From Aureispira sp050633105 (GTDB taxonomy: Bacteria > Bacteroidota > Bacteroidia > Chitinophagales > Saprospiraceae), in NCBI GenBank assembly GCA_050633105.1, contig JBOEFW010000043.1, positions 175,690 to 239,689 on the forward strand: 64,000 nt of DNA, given 5' to 3'. Position 1 is the stretch's first letter, and every line of letters starts with the position of its first letter. Below are positions 1 through 8,587 of this stretch, piece by piece. The notes beneath the pieces are model-generated. The model ran no database searches. It saw only the letters and a program-made list of their open reading frames with translations, and was not told where the DNA came from. The translations under genes and the position numbers were made by a program.

Positions 1-1
1 T

Positions 2-340
2 TTTGTTGAAATACAGAAAGGAGTCCAAATAGGCGCTCGTACACGCGTCCAGTCTCATACCTTTGTCTGTGAATTGGTCACGATTGGACAAGATTGTTTT
101 ATTGGACATGGCGTGATGTTTATCAATGATTTGTTTGAGGAGGGAGTGCCTAATGCAAACCCAAAGAAATGGAAGCGTACCTGTCTTGAATCTGGCGTTT
201 CTATTGGCTCTAATGCTACTATTTTACCTGTACGTATCTGTGAAGGATCCGTTATAGGAGCTGGAGCTGTAGTGACAAAAGATATTACTGTTAAAGGTAT
301 TTATGCTGGGAATCCTGCAAAATTATTAAGAGCATTATAA
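2..340 (+). CDS. Left-handed beta-helix acyltransferase (partial, 5' end outside window)
   Basis: The reading frame is open from base 2 to the stop at 338-340, so the gene begins before the window; an internal TTG at 74 is not the real start. The visible 112 residues carry hexapeptide repeats ([IV]G-x4 turns such as IGQDCF, IGSNAT, IGAGAV) and end in the usual …AGNPAKLL tail of sugar O-/N-acetyltransferases of the WbbJ/PglD/FdtC type. Such enzymes are trimeric and transfer an acetyl group from acetyl-CoA to a (nucleotide-)sugar. The short 11-base gap to the formyltransferase gene and the sugar-gene context suggest it acylates an amino sugar of the same surface glycan. A second full-length relative lies at 3752-4297. 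The substrate cannot be told from sequence. Confidence 0.85.
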   Translation, partial: FVEIQKGVQIGARTRVQSHTFVCELVTIGQDCFIGHGVMFINDLFEEGVPNANPKKWKRTCLESGVSIGSNATILPVRICEGSVIGAGAVVTKDITVKGIYAGNPAKLLRAL

Positions 341-351
341 AATAATAAGAC

Positions 352-1095
352 ATGTCAAGTAAGATTATATTCTTAGGCTCGAAACCTATTGGTTATTTCT
401 GTTTAGAGCATTTATTGCAACAGCAAAAAGTATATGACATTGAGATAGTTGGTGTACTTACTAATAATAATACGGCAATGGGAGCTGCGGACTTGGTAAG
501 TTTGGCTAAAGAATATGACGTTCCTGTTTTTGATCAATTAGACGATATTATCGCTACGACTTGTGACTATTTGATTTCTGTACAATATCATCAAATTCTC
601 AAAAAGAAACATCTTGCTATTGCTACTAAACAGGCGATTAATTTACATATGGCCCCTTTGCCCGAATATCGAGGATGTAACCAATTTACATTTGCATTAA
701 TAGATGGAAAAGAAGAATTTGGAACAACCTTACACGTGATGAATGAAGGGATTGATTCTGGAGATATTTTAGCCGAAAAAAGATTCCCTATTCCAAAAGA
801 TTGTTTTGTAGATCAATTGTATGATTTGACATTAGAAGCCTCGTGTAGTCTCTTTGCCAATCAAATTGGAGCTATTTTAAATGATGAAATTACGTCTATT
901 CCTCAAGATTTTTTTTTAGGAAAAAGAACAACCTCTACCCATTATCGGAAGGAAATTCGTGCTGCCAAGAAAATTGATCTAAATTGGGACGAAGATAAGA
1001 TATGGCGTTATGTTAGAGCGACTTCTATGCCTGGATTTACACCACCATATGCAGAAGTAAACGGCATTAAATTAAATATTAATATAGAACGATGA
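352..1095 (+). CDS. Sugar N-formyltransferase (methionyl-tRNA formyltransferase fold)
   Basis: A 247-residue protein of the formyl_transf_N family. It has the catalytic triad: Asn97 and His99 in NLHMAPLPEYRG, and Asp135 in EGIDSGD. The family uses N10-formyltetrahydrofolate to formylate an amine. It is much shorter than methionyl-tRNA formyltransferase (about 310 residues) and lacks most of its C-terminal domain. It also lies inside a polysaccharide operon, so it is better read as a nucleotide-amino-sugar N-formyltransferase of the VioF/QdtF type. The amine is probably made by one of the two aminotransferases in this operon. The stop overlaps the next start by four bases (ATGA), so the two are likely translationally coupled, which points to the downstream aminotransferase as its partner. 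Confidence 0.85.
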   Translation: MSSKIIFLGSKPIGYFCLEHLLQQQKVYDIEIVGVLTNNNTAMGAADLVSLAKEYDVPVFDQLDDIIATTCDYLISVQYHQILKKKHLAIATKQAINLHMAPLPEYRGCNQFTFALIDGKEEFGTTLHVMNEGIDSGDILAEKRFPIPKDCFVDQLYDLTLEASCSLFANQIGAILNDEITSIPQDFFLGKRTTSTHYRKEIRAAKKIDLNWDEDKIWRYVRATSMPGFTPPYAEVNGIKLNINIER

Positions 1096-2192
1096 TACCA
1101 TTTGTAGATTTAACTGCCCAGTACCAAAGCATCAAAGAAGAACTAGATGGGGCCATGCAGTCTGTTATTAACAATACGGCCTTTATTGGAGGGGCTTATG
1201 CAGCCAAATTTGAGCAAGAATTTGCGGCTTATTTAGGCGTGGACCATTGCATTGCTTGTGCGAATGGTACCGACTCTCTTGAAATTCTATTGCGCGTATT
1301 GGGGGTAGGCCCTGGTGATGAGGTAATTGTTCCTGCGATTTCTTGGATTTCCACTTCAGAGGCGGTATCTAGTTTGGGGGGAACGCCCATTTTTGTAGAC
1401 ATTGACCCTACTTATTACACCCTAGATATTGATCAGTTAGAAGCGGCGATTACAGATAAAACAAAGGTTGTTATCCCTGTTCATTTGTATGGACAACCCG
1501 TCGATATGCCTCGCCTTATGAAAATAGCGAATAAGCATAACATTAAAGTATTGGAAGATTGTGCACAGGCACATGGCGCTACTATTGATGGACAAAAAAT
1601 TGGTACATTTGGACATTGTGCTTCTTTCTCTTTTTATCCTGGTAAGAACTTGGGCGCTTATGGAGATGCTGGTGGAATGGTGACCAATAATGCAGAGATT
1701 GCAACAATTGCTCGCCGTATTAGTAACCATGGCCAAGAAGGAAAACACAACCACTTGATGGAAGGGCGCAATAGTCGAATGGATGGCTTGCAAGCCGCTG
1801 TATTATCTGTCAAATTGCCTTATCTAGAGCAATGGACAGAAGCACGCATTGCCAATGCCAAGCAGTATGACGAATTATTAGCAGAAAGTGGTTTAGAATT
1901 GCCAAAAGTTTTGGATAATGGCCGCCATGTTTTCCATTTATATGTGATTCGTAGCCAAGAGCGGGATGCTTTAATACAACGGCTCAAAGACCAACAAATT
2001 GGAACAGCGATTCATTATCCTACTGCTTTGCCCTTCTTAACTTGTTATGCAGATAGAGGCTATACGGCCAAAGATTTTCCTGTGGCACATCAAGTAACCC
2101 AAGAAATTTTGTCCTTGCCGATGTTTGCCGAATTGACAAAAGAGCAACAGGCTGAAGTCGCTGCTTGTCTTCGTACGTTAACCACCGCCTAA
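1092..2192 (+). CDS. DegT/DnrJ/EryC1/StrS-family sugar aminotransferase
   Basis: A 366-residue PLP enzyme. Visible motifs are ANGTDSLE (phosphate-binding region), EDCAQAHGA with Asp156 facing the pyridine nitrogen, and FSFYPGKNLGA with the Schiff-base lysine Lys185. Having lysine rather than histidine here makes it an aminotransferase, not an RfbH-type 3-dehydrase. Family members aminate keto-sugar nucleotides, usually with glutamate as donor. It is coupled by a four-base overlap to the N-formyltransferase gene, so its amine product may be formylated. It is a paralogue of the aminotransferase at 4300-5421 but is not adjacent to a ketoisomerase. The position aminated (C3 or C4) and the nucleotide carrier cannot be read from sequence. 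Confidence 0.88.
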   Translation: MIPFVDLTAQYQSIKEELDGAMQSVINNTAFIGGAYAAKFEQEFAAYLGVDHCIACANGTDSLEILLRVLGVGPGDEVIVPAISWISTSEAVSSLGGTPIFVDIDPTYYTLDIDQLEAAITDKTKVVIPVHLYGQPVDMPRLMKIANKHNIKVLEDCAQAHGATIDGQKIGTFGHCASFSFYPGKNLGAYGDAGGMVTNNAEIATIARRISNHGQEGKHNHLMEGRNSRMDGLQAAVLSVKLPYLEQWTEARIANAKQYDELLAESGLELPKVLDNGRHVFHLYVIRSQERDALIQRLKDQQIGTAIHYPTALPFLTCYADRGYTAKDFPVAHQVTQEILSLPMFAELTKEQQAEVAACLRTLTTA

Positions 2193-2201
2193 TTCCTTGT
2201 T

Positions 2202-3308
2202 ATGAAAATTTTTCAGGCCCTGCATAAGTATGCGCCTTATATTCCACACTTTGAGCAAAATTATCAAGTAGAGCATTTGTCTTTTGATGAGCATGTGCAA
2301 ACCTTGATTCAAGATCGCTTTTATGCCTTGCATTTGCTAAAGCCTGTGTTAGAACGCGCTCCTAATGCTTTTTATGCCTTGTGGAATTATGAAGCTTTAC
2401 AATACAAATGGGCCGAAGAGCAAGGCTGGAAAGAACGCGATCTTAAAAAAATATTGTATGCTCAAATTGAAGCTTTTCAACCAGAGGTGTTTTACAATAT
2501 GTCGCCTACGTTTTTTGAGCCAGGAGAATTAGAGCAGCAATTAGCGCCTAACATTATTAGAATCTGTTGGTCGGCTTCTCCTTTTTATGAGAACGAACAA
2601 TTCCTGGCTTACCAAACACGGTTGACCAATTTGCCTTTGGATGTGCGGCCTACTAGTGAAATGGGTTTTAGAAGTGATTTATTTCAGCCAGCTTATGATC
2701 CAGCGATGGCGTCTTATGCGGCCAATAAAGAACGTCCTATTGATTTGTTTTTCTATGGGCAATACGCTAGAGCCATTTTCAAACGCAGAAATGAGCAATT
2801 AGATCAATTATTAGAATACCAAGCGACTTCTAAGCATAGAATTGAGCTGCACTTACAATATAGAATAGAAAAAAAACCAGTTGTTAATATTCCTTATGTC
2901 CGTCGTTATTGGCAAAAAATCGCACACCCTTCCAAGCAAGTACGAACAGGAGCTAAACCACCTGTTTATGGATTGGATTTGTATGAGAAACTAAGTCAGA
3001 GTAAGGTGGTATTTAATGCTGGGGTGGATTTTAGCAAGGAATACAAAGTGAATATGCGCAATTTGGAAGTATTGGGATGTGGGGCGCAGATGTTGTCAGA
3101 TGAAGGCTTATATCCAGCGAATTTTGAAGCAGGAAAACACTTTTCTACTTATAAAGATATGCCTGATTTTTTTCAGCGCTTAGAGTATTGGTTAGATCAC
3201 AAAAAAGAACGTTTAGCGATAGCGGAGGCGGGGCACCAAATGGTGACGACGCATTATACAAAAGAACAACAATGGCAGCATTTTCAAGCAATTGTTGCTA
3301 GTTTATAA
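2202..3308 (+). CDS. CgeB-like glycosyltransferase
   Basis: A 368-residue protein without a signal peptide. Its C-terminal third contains a GT-B-like nucleotide-sugar-binding region of the CgeB/Glyco_trans_1_2 type: …VNMRNLEVLGCGAQMLSDE…, followed by a helix ending in HYTKEQQW. The central segment (…RPIDLFFYGQYARAIF…) matches the start of the second Rossmann-like half. It probably adds one sugar of the repeat unit on the cytoplasmic side of the membrane. It starts 10 bases after the aminotransferase stop, in the same operon. The N-terminal half is divergent and I cannot assign donor or acceptor. Confidence 0.7.
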   Translation: MKIFQALHKYAPYIPHFEQNYQVEHLSFDEHVQTLIQDRFYALHLLKPVLERAPNAFYALWNYEALQYKWAEEQGWKERDLKKILYAQIEAFQPEVFYNMSPTFFEPGELEQQLAPNIIRICWSASPFYENEQFLAYQTRLTNLPLDVRPTSEMGFRSDLFQPAYDPAMASYAANKERPIDLFFYGQYARAIFKRRNEQLDQLLEYQATSKHRIELHLQYRIEKKPVVNIPYVRRYWQKIAHPSKQVRTGAKPPVYGLDLYEKLSQSKVVFNAGVDFSKEYKVNMRNLEVLGCGAQMLSDEGLYPANFEAGKHFSTYKDMPDFFQRLEYWLDHKKERLAIAEAGHQMVTTHYTKEQQWQHFQAIVASL

Positions 3309-3338
3309 AAGGCGCTTTTATTATCAAATAATATAACA

Positions 3339-3755
3339 ATGTCTAAGCACAACGCTACAGAACCAAGTATTCTTCCTTTTGATAAAATTGGGACACCCAA
3401 TTTGGGTTATATCAGTGTTGCTGAAATAGAACACAATATCCCTTTTGATATCAAAAGGGTGTATTGGACCTATTTTACACCCAATCATGTCGAGCGAGGC
3501 AACCATGCGCACAGAGCCTTGGAGCAAGTGATTGTTTGTGTGTCAGGGATTATTAAATTTGAATTTGAGAATGCAGCGGGTAATTTATTTGAATTTATCT
3601 TGGATGAACCGAGCAAAGGCATTCATGTGCCACCAGGTTATTGGCGTAGAATGCAATTCTCACACAGTGCCGTTTTATTATGTTTGGCCTCTGAATTGTA
3701 TGACGAAGCCGATTACATTCGGGATTATGCCACCTTCAAACAGTTAAAAAAATGA
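3339..3755 (+). CDS. fdtA: FdtA/QdtA-type sugar 3,4-ketoisomerase (WxcM-like cupin)
   Basis: A 138-residue single-domain cupin. The conserved core is GNHAHRALEQVIVC with the catalytic histidine pair, then HVPPGYWRRM and LASELYDEADYIRDY, the hallmark ending of the FdtA/QdtA/WxcM family. These enzymes convert dTDP-4-keto-6-deoxyglucose to its 3-keto isomer, setting up amination at C3. The next two genes are an acyltransferase and an aminotransferase, the usual trio for 3-acetamido-3,6-dideoxy-hexoses (Fuc3NAc or Qui3NAc). The stop overlaps the acyltransferase start by four bases. FdtA and QdtA differ in C4 stereochemistry, which I cannot decide here. No rmlA/rmlB lies in the window, while a CDP-glucose pathway does. 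Confidence 0.85.
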   Translation: MSKHNATEPSILPFDKIGTPNLGYISVAEIEHNIPFDIKRVYWTYFTPNHVERGNHAHRALEQVIVCVSGIIKFEFENAAGNLFEFILDEPSKGIHVPPGYWRRMQFSHSAVLLCLASELYDEADYIRDYATFKQLKK

Positions 3756-4297
3756 TTCACGATACCGCGTTAGTACAAAGTTCTACGATTGGTGCTGGAA
3801 CTAGAATTTGGCAGTTTGTAGTTGTCTTACCCCAAGCTGTTATTGGCAAGGATTGTAATATCTGTAGCCATTGCTTTATTGAGAATGAAGTAGAAATAGG
3901 AGATAATGTCACGATTAAAAGCGGCGTGCAACTCTGGGATGGAGTAACTTTAGAAGAACACGTTTTTATTGGTCCAAACGTTACGTTTACTAATGATTTA
4001 TACCCCCGATCTCAGCAATATGCTGGGAAATGGAGCAAAACCAAGGTAGAAAAAGGCGCTTCTGTTGGTGCAAATACCACTTTAATAGCAGGGATTACAA
4101 TTGGTCGTTTTGCGATGATTGGTGCAGGGAGTGTGGTGACAAAAGATGTCCCACCTTATACCTTATGGTATGGCAATCCATCTCAACATCGTGGCTATGT
4201 AACAGAAGAAGGCGCTATTTTAAACCTATCTTTGCAGGCACAAGATGGCCAAGAATATGAATTGCTGGAGGGAAAACCTATATCTAAAAGGAGTTAA
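3752..4297 (+). CDS. Sugar-nucleotide N-acetyltransferase, hexapeptide-repeat
   Basis: A 181-residue left-handed beta-helix protein with hexapeptide turns throughout (IGAGTR, IGKDCN, IGDNVT, IGPNVT, VGANTT, IGRFAM, IGAGSV) and the terminal WYGNPSQHRG loop. It resembles FdtC/QdtC, which acetylate the 3-amino group of dTDP-Fuc3N or Qui3N with acetyl-CoA. It lies between the ketoisomerase and the aminotransferase, which strongly supports that role. It starts inside the stop codon of the upstream gene and is followed two bases later by the aminotransferase start, so the three genes are a tight unit. Whether C3 or C4 is the target remains inference. Confidence 0.82.
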   Translation: MIHDTALVQSSTIGAGTRIWQFVVVLPQAVIGKDCNICSHCFIENEVEIGDNVTIKSGVQLWDGVTLEEHVFIGPNVTFTNDLYPRSQQYAGKWSKTKVEKGASVGANTTLIAGITIGRFAMIGAGSVVTKDVPPYTLWYGNPSQHRGYVTEEGAILNLSLQAQDGQEYELLEGKPISKRS

Positions 4298-4299
4298 TC

Positions 4300-5421
4300 A
4301 TGACAACAACTAGTGTTAAGTTTCTAGATTTACAAAAAATAAATGCTCAGTACGAGCCTGCTTTGAGTGCTGCTATTCAAGAAGTGGTGCACTCAGGTTG
4401 GTATATTTTGGGCAAAGGAGTACAGCAATTTGAGGAAGAATTTGCCGCTTATTGTGGTGCCCAACATTGTTTGGGGGTTGCCAATGGTTTGGATGCCTTG
4501 ATTTTGATCTTGAATGGTTACTTAGAATTGGGGCGTTTGCAGAAAGGCGATGAAGTTATTGTCCCTGCCAATACTTTTGTAGCAACGGTTTTGGCGGTAA
4601 GCGAACGAGGATTAATTCCCGTTTTTGTGGAGCCAGATCCTGTTACGTTTAATATTAATCCAACCTTATTGGAAGCGGCGATTACCAAAAAAACAAAAGC
4701 AATAATGCCTGTGCATTTGTATGGGCAGGCCGTGGATATGACAGCTGTTTTGAAGGTAGCGGAACAATACCATTTGCTGGTGATTGAAGATGCTGCGCAA
4801 GCACATGGAGCTTATTCTGAGAATAAACGAGTAGGGAGCTGGGGACATGCCGCTGGTTTTTCCTTTTATCCAGGGAAGAATTTAGGCGCTTTAGGTGATG
4901 GTGGAGCAATTACTACTAATGATGCCGAATTGGCACAAGTTGTTCGTGCATTACGCAATTATGGTTCTGAAAAAAAATACCACAACCAATATATCGGTAT
5001 CAATAGCCGTTTAGATGAGCTGCAAGCAGCCGCTCTTTCGGTGAAGCTCCAACACTTGGACGCAGATACACAAAAACGTCGGAGCATTGCTAGCCGTTAT
5101 ACTCAAGAAATCAAAAATACAGCGATTCAATTGCCTCAATGGGCTGTAGATAAAATAGAGCATGTTTTTCATTTGTACGTAATCAGAACGCCAAACCGTA
5201 CACACTTACAAGCCTATTTACAAGAAAAAGGCATTCAAACAGTGGTGCATTATCCCATTGCGCCACACCAACAGGAAGCGTATAAAGAATACCACCATTT
5301 ATCCTTGCCTTTGACAGAGCAATTGCACCAAGAGGTGTTGAGTTTGCCCATTAGTCCTGTTTTGACGACAGAGGAAGTGGATTATGTCATTCATAGTTTG
5401 AATCAGTATGAAGGAGCCTAA
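4300..5421 (+). CDS. fdtB: FdtB/QdtB-type 3-keto sugar aminotransferase
   Basis: A 373-residue DegT/DnrJ/EryC1/StrS enzyme. Key motifs are ANGLDALI, IEDAAQAHGA (catalytic-site Asp), and FSFYPGKNLGALGDGG with the PLP lysine Lys193; the C-terminal VVHYPIAPHQQEAY segment is typical of FdtB/QdtB/DesV. It presumably aminates the 3-keto sugar made by the adjacent ketoisomerase before acetylation by the enzyme encoded at 3752. The last 14 bases overlap the following glycosyltransferase gene. It shares the overall layout and several motifs with the aminotransferase at 1092-2192, but the ketoisomerase/acyltransferase neighbours make its place in the pathway clearer. Confidence 0.85.
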   Translation: MTTTSVKFLDLQKINAQYEPALSAAIQEVVHSGWYILGKGVQQFEEEFAAYCGAQHCLGVANGLDALILILNGYLELGRLQKGDEVIVPANTFVATVLAVSERGLIPVFVEPDPVTFNINPTLLEAAITKKTKAIMPVHLYGQAVDMTAVLKVAEQYHLLVIEDAAQAHGAYSENKRVGSWGHAAGFSFYPGKNLGALGDGGAITTNDAELAQVVRALRNYGSEKKYHNQYIGINSRLDELQAAALSVKLQHLDADTQKRRSIASRYTQEIKNTAIQLPQWAVDKIEHVFHLYVIRTPNRTHLQAYLQEKGIQTVVHYPIAPHQQEAYKEYHHLSLPLTEQLHQEVLSLPISPVLTTEEVDYVIHSLNQYEGA

Positions 5422-6352
5422 GGCGCCATTGGTGAGCATTGTCGCAGCTTGTTTTAACCATGCTGCTTTTTTGGAAGAAACCTTGGATAGTATTGCTGCT
5501 CAAGATTATTCTAATATAGAATTAATCATTACTGATGATGGTTCTAAAGATAATTCTGTGGCCTTAATTAAGGAATGGATGGCTACAGCAACGATTCCAA
5601 CAACCTTAATTGCGAATGTAAAGAATATAGGAATTTGTACTACGTTTAATAAGGGGTTGGCGGTAAGTAAAGGTCAATATTTTCAAGTAGTTGCTTGTGA
5701 TGATGTTCTATTGCCTCATAAAATATCTACGCAAGTCGCTGCGTTAGAAACGGCGAATAAAGATGTTGTATTGGTGCATACCGATGCCCTAGTTTTAGAT
5801 AAGAATAGTAAATTAACACACAATTCTTTTCATCAGTTTTGGCAGCTAAACCCTATACAGGGAGAGCACTTACTAGAACAATTAGTGACTCAAAATAGTA
5901 TTTTAGCGCCTTCTATTTTGATGCGTCGAGCAGCATTTGTAGCATTGGGAGGTTATGATGAAAACTTATGTTATGAAGATTGGGATGCTTGGTTGCGATT
6001 AGCTGCGGCAGGGTATGATTTTTTATTCTTATCAAAACCGTTGGTGTATTACCGTCATTTTCCTAGCTCTAATTCTCAGACAAGCAATTTTCAATTGAGA
6101 ATGGCTAAAGACAATATTATATTACTGGATAAACACCGTGGACGATCTAAAATCTTGGATCAGAAAATAGGGGAGGCACAACGCCCGTCTATCACGTTGT
6201 TAATAGAAAATGATGCCACAAATAGGGCCTTATTATGGAAGAAACTAAGCCATGAAAAGTCGCTCTATAGTTGTTGGCTTTGGTTGATGGCTAATATTGG
6301 TATTAAACCTAGCAAAGCCAATGCGCTAAAAGATAAATTAAAACGAAAATAA
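5408..6352 (+). CDS. Family 2 glycosyltransferase
   Basis: A 314-residue GT-A protein starting with PLVSIVAACFNHAAFLEE, followed by TDDGSKDNS and VVACDD (the nucleotide- and metal-binding acidic motif), then the acceptor region …GGYDENLCYEDWDAWLRL…, which carries the catalytic-base-like ED. These are GT2 hallmarks; the enzyme inverts at the anomeric carbon and works at the cytoplasmic face. The start overlaps the upstream aminotransferase gene by 14 bases, implying translational coupling. Donor and acceptor are unknown. Confidence 0.9.
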   Translation: MKEPKAPLVSIVAACFNHAAFLEETLDSIAAQDYSNIELIITDDGSKDNSVALIKEWMATATIPTTLIANVKNIGICTTFNKGLAVSKGQYFQVVACDDVLLPHKISTQVAALETANKDVVLVHTDALVLDKNSKLTHNSFHQFWQLNPIQGEHLLEQLVTQNSILAPSILMRRAAFVALGGYDENLCYEDWDAWLRLAAAGYDFLFLSKPLVYYRHFPSSNSQTSNFQLRMAKDNIILLDKHRGRSKILDQKIGEAQRPSITLLIENDATNRALLWKKLSHEKSLYSCWLWLMANIGIKPSKANALKDKLKRK

Positions 6353-6355
6353 GAA

Positions 6356-7378
6356 ATGGGAAAAATATTGGTAACTGGCGGCTGTGGTTATATTGGCAGC
6401 CATACCCTTATAGATTTGTTGGAGCATGGGTTTGAAGTGGTTGCAGTAGACAGCAATGTGCGTTCTGATGTACGCATGTTAAATGCCGTGGAGCGAATTA
6501 CAGGTAAAAAAGTGAGCCGAGAGCTTCTTGATTTGTGTGATAAAGCCGCTGTTCAAGAGATGTTTGAGCGCTATGAAGTCTTGGGCGTTATTCATTTTGC
6601 AGCCTACAAGAGTGTTCCCGAATCCGTTGCCAATCCGTTGATGTATTATCACAACAACCTGACTGGTTTGTTGAATGTATTGGAGTGTATGCAAATGCAT
6701 CAATTGTCCAATCTCATTTTCTCTTCTTCTTGTTCTGTTTATGGGAACACTACAGCGTTGCCTGTTTTAGAAGAAACGCCAATGGAAGCGGCCCAAAGCC
6801 CTTATGCTCGTACCAAGCAAATGTGTGAGGCCATCATCCAAGATTTTGCTGTAGCGAATGCAAAGAGCAATAGTATTTTACTGCGTTATTTTAACCCTGG
6901 GGGAGCACATCCTAGTGGACAATTAGGCGAAATTCCTCAAGAAGGGGCTTACAATGTCCTTCCAATTTTGATGGAAGCCTTAGAAGGCAAACGAGCTACC
7001 TTTATGGTAACAGGGGATGATCATCCAACGCCAGATGGAAGTTGTGTTCGAGATTATATCCATGTGATGGATGTTGCGCATGCCCATACGAAGGCCTTAC
7101 AATACTTGCTTAAGGAGCAGAACGATCAAAATTGTGAAGTCTTTAATATTGGTTTGGGTAAAGGGGTTTCTGTATTAGAATTGATAGAGGCATTTAATCG
7201 CGCTACAGGGCAAGAGTTATCCTACAAAATAGGGCCACGTCGAGCAGGCGATGTGTCTTCCATTTATGCCCATGCCCAAAAAGCCAATGAGCGCTTGAAC
7301 TGGCATCCTCAATACAGCATTGATGAGTTGTTGGCAAGTAGTTGGTTGTGGTATAAGAATGGTTATCCAATAAGTTAA
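6356..7378 (+). CDS. galE: UDP-glucose 4-epimerase
   Basis: A 340-residue extended SDR close in length to E. coli GalE. Features seen are the NAD-binding GGCGYIGSHT, FAAYKSVPESV (GalE-specific), SSSCSVYGN with the catalytic serine region, YARTKQMCE (YxxxK), LRYFNPGGAHPSG, and the C-terminal PRRAGDVSSIYA. It interconverts UDP-glucose and UDP-galactose, possibly also the N-acetyl forms. It sits four bases after the GT2 gene and ten before a GT4 gene, so it likely supplies a UDP-hexose for the same glycan. Confidence 0.95.
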   Translation: MGKILVTGGCGYIGSHTLIDLLEHGFEVVAVDSNVRSDVRMLNAVERITGKKVSRELLDLCDKAAVQEMFERYEVLGVIHFAAYKSVPESVANPLMYYHNNLTGLLNVLECMQMHQLSNLIFSSSCSVYGNTTALPVLEETPMEAAQSPYARTKQMCEAIIQDFAVANAKSNSILLRYFNPGGAHPSGQLGEIPQEGAYNVLPILMEALEGKRATFMVTGDDHPTPDGSCVRDYIHVMDVAHAHTKALQYLLKEQNDQNCEVFNIGLGKGVSVLELIEAFNRATGQELSYKIGPRRAGDVSSIYAHAQKANERLNWHPQYSIDELLASSWLWYKNGYPIS

Positions 7379-7387
7379 GGGCAAGCC

Positions 7388-8587
7388 ATGGAAAAAATGT
7401 ATCTAGTATTATATACGTCTCGTTTGGGGATTGGGGGCATACAAACATTTGTCTTGAAAATGGCAGAAGCGTTGCAGGCTTATCCCAATGTTCAGGTCGC
7501 TATTTTTTGCCATTATCCTGAACTCTCTGATGGATCAGGTATTCCTGAAGGCGTAGAATTGTGGACCTTATCTGAACGTCCATTTGCCATTAAACTTATC
7601 AATAAAGTACGGAATGTACTAAAAAAGGTTAGGCCTTCCTTTGACTTTAAGGAATGGTTGACAAAGCGTTATTTTTTTAAGAAACTACGCCAGCAATCGA
7701 GCCCCCTTGTCATTCATAATAACATTCAAGTAGGAGATGTTTTAACGCACGCAGCCCAGCAAGAATTGGACATTCCTTATATTACGACCTTACATGGCGC
7801 TTACAAGCATATTCTAAGAGAAGAAGTTTCTTTAAAAGAAGAAGAGGCGTTGCGCGAAACGTTAATGAAGTTATTAGACACGGCAAGCAGCATCGTTTAT
7901 TTGTCAGAGCAAAACCTAGCGCCTTTTTATAAATTATTACCAAAAGAAAAAATAGAAGCTTACCCTCATTTTGACCGTATTTACAATGGTTTGAACGGGA
8001 TTGTTCCTAGTGCTAAAAAAGGCGATAACGCTCGCTTAACCTTTGGAATGGTCGCTAGAGGGCATCCAGATAAAGGCTGGATTGATTTGTTAGAAGTAGC
8101 GCAAGAGTTGGTAGAAGAAGGTTATCGTAATTTTGATGTGCGCCTTTTTGCCGATGGAGATTATGTGGGCGAATTAATGCAACAGCGTGATTGGTCGCCT
8201 CAAATTCAGTACTTTGGAGCAACTAACCAGCCCTTACAAGAAATTATTACCTTTGATGTGGGGGTGTTGCCTTCTTACCATGAAGAAATGCCCTTCACCA
8301 TTATAGAATATTTAGCCTGTGGTAAAGTTTGTATTGCTACCGAGGTAGGAGCAATTGCTGCAATGATGCAGGCACCCAATAAAGAATTAGCAGGTATCTT
8401 AGTGCCTGTTAGCCCAACAAGAGAAGTAGATAGAGCCGCTTTGAAAGCAGCTTTTTTGCACTTTTTAAACGATCCTACTGTTCTTGCGCAATATGCGCAA
8501 GCGGTACAAGGAGCCTTTGAAAAATTTGATTTGAAACATACAGCTAAAGACTATTATCAGTTGTATCAAAACGCCATAAAGAAATGA
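7388..8587 (+). CDS. Family 4 (group 1) glycosyltransferase
   Basis: A 399-residue GT-B enzyme. The N-terminal half shows the GT4 acceptor loop (…SRLGIGGIQTFVLKMAEAL…). The C-terminal half has GMVARGHPDKGWIDLL and the retaining EX7E motif (EEMPFTIIE), followed by YLACGKVCIATEVGAI. It transfers a hexose from a nucleotide sugar to the growing lipid-linked oligosaccharide. Its stop overlaps the start of the cytidylyltransferase gene by four bases. Donor specificity cannot be read from sequence. Confidence 0.9.
   Translation: MEKMYLVLYTSRLGIGGIQTFVLKMAEALQAYPNVQVAIFCHYPELSDGSGIPEGVELWTLSERPFAIKLINKVRNVLKKVRPSFDFKEWLTKRYFFKKLRQQSSPLVIHNNIQVGDVLTHAAQQELDIPYITTLHGAYKHILREEVSLKEEEALRETLMKLLDTASSIVYLSEQNLAPFYKLLPKEKIEAYPHFDRIYNGLNGIVPSAKKGDNARLTFGMVARGHPDKGWIDLLEVAQELVEEGYRNFDVRLFADGDYVGELMQQRDWSPQIQYFGATNQPLQEIITFDVGVLPSYHEEMPFTIIEYLACGKVCIATEVGAIAAMMQAPNKELAGILVPVSPTREVDRAALKAAFLHFLNDPTVLAQYAQAVQGAFEKFDLKHTAKDYYQLYQNAIKK

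Noticed and set aside
1437..1793. 118-codon minus-strand frame inside the aminotransferase gene
   Set aside because: Shadow of the strongly supported plus-strand gene; similar shadows occur in the second aminotransferase gene.
1092..2192. RfbH-type 3-dehydrase that would complete the CDP pathway
   Set aside because: It has the PLP-binding lysine (Lys185) in FSFYPGKN, as aminotransferases do, whereas RfbH has histidine at that position.
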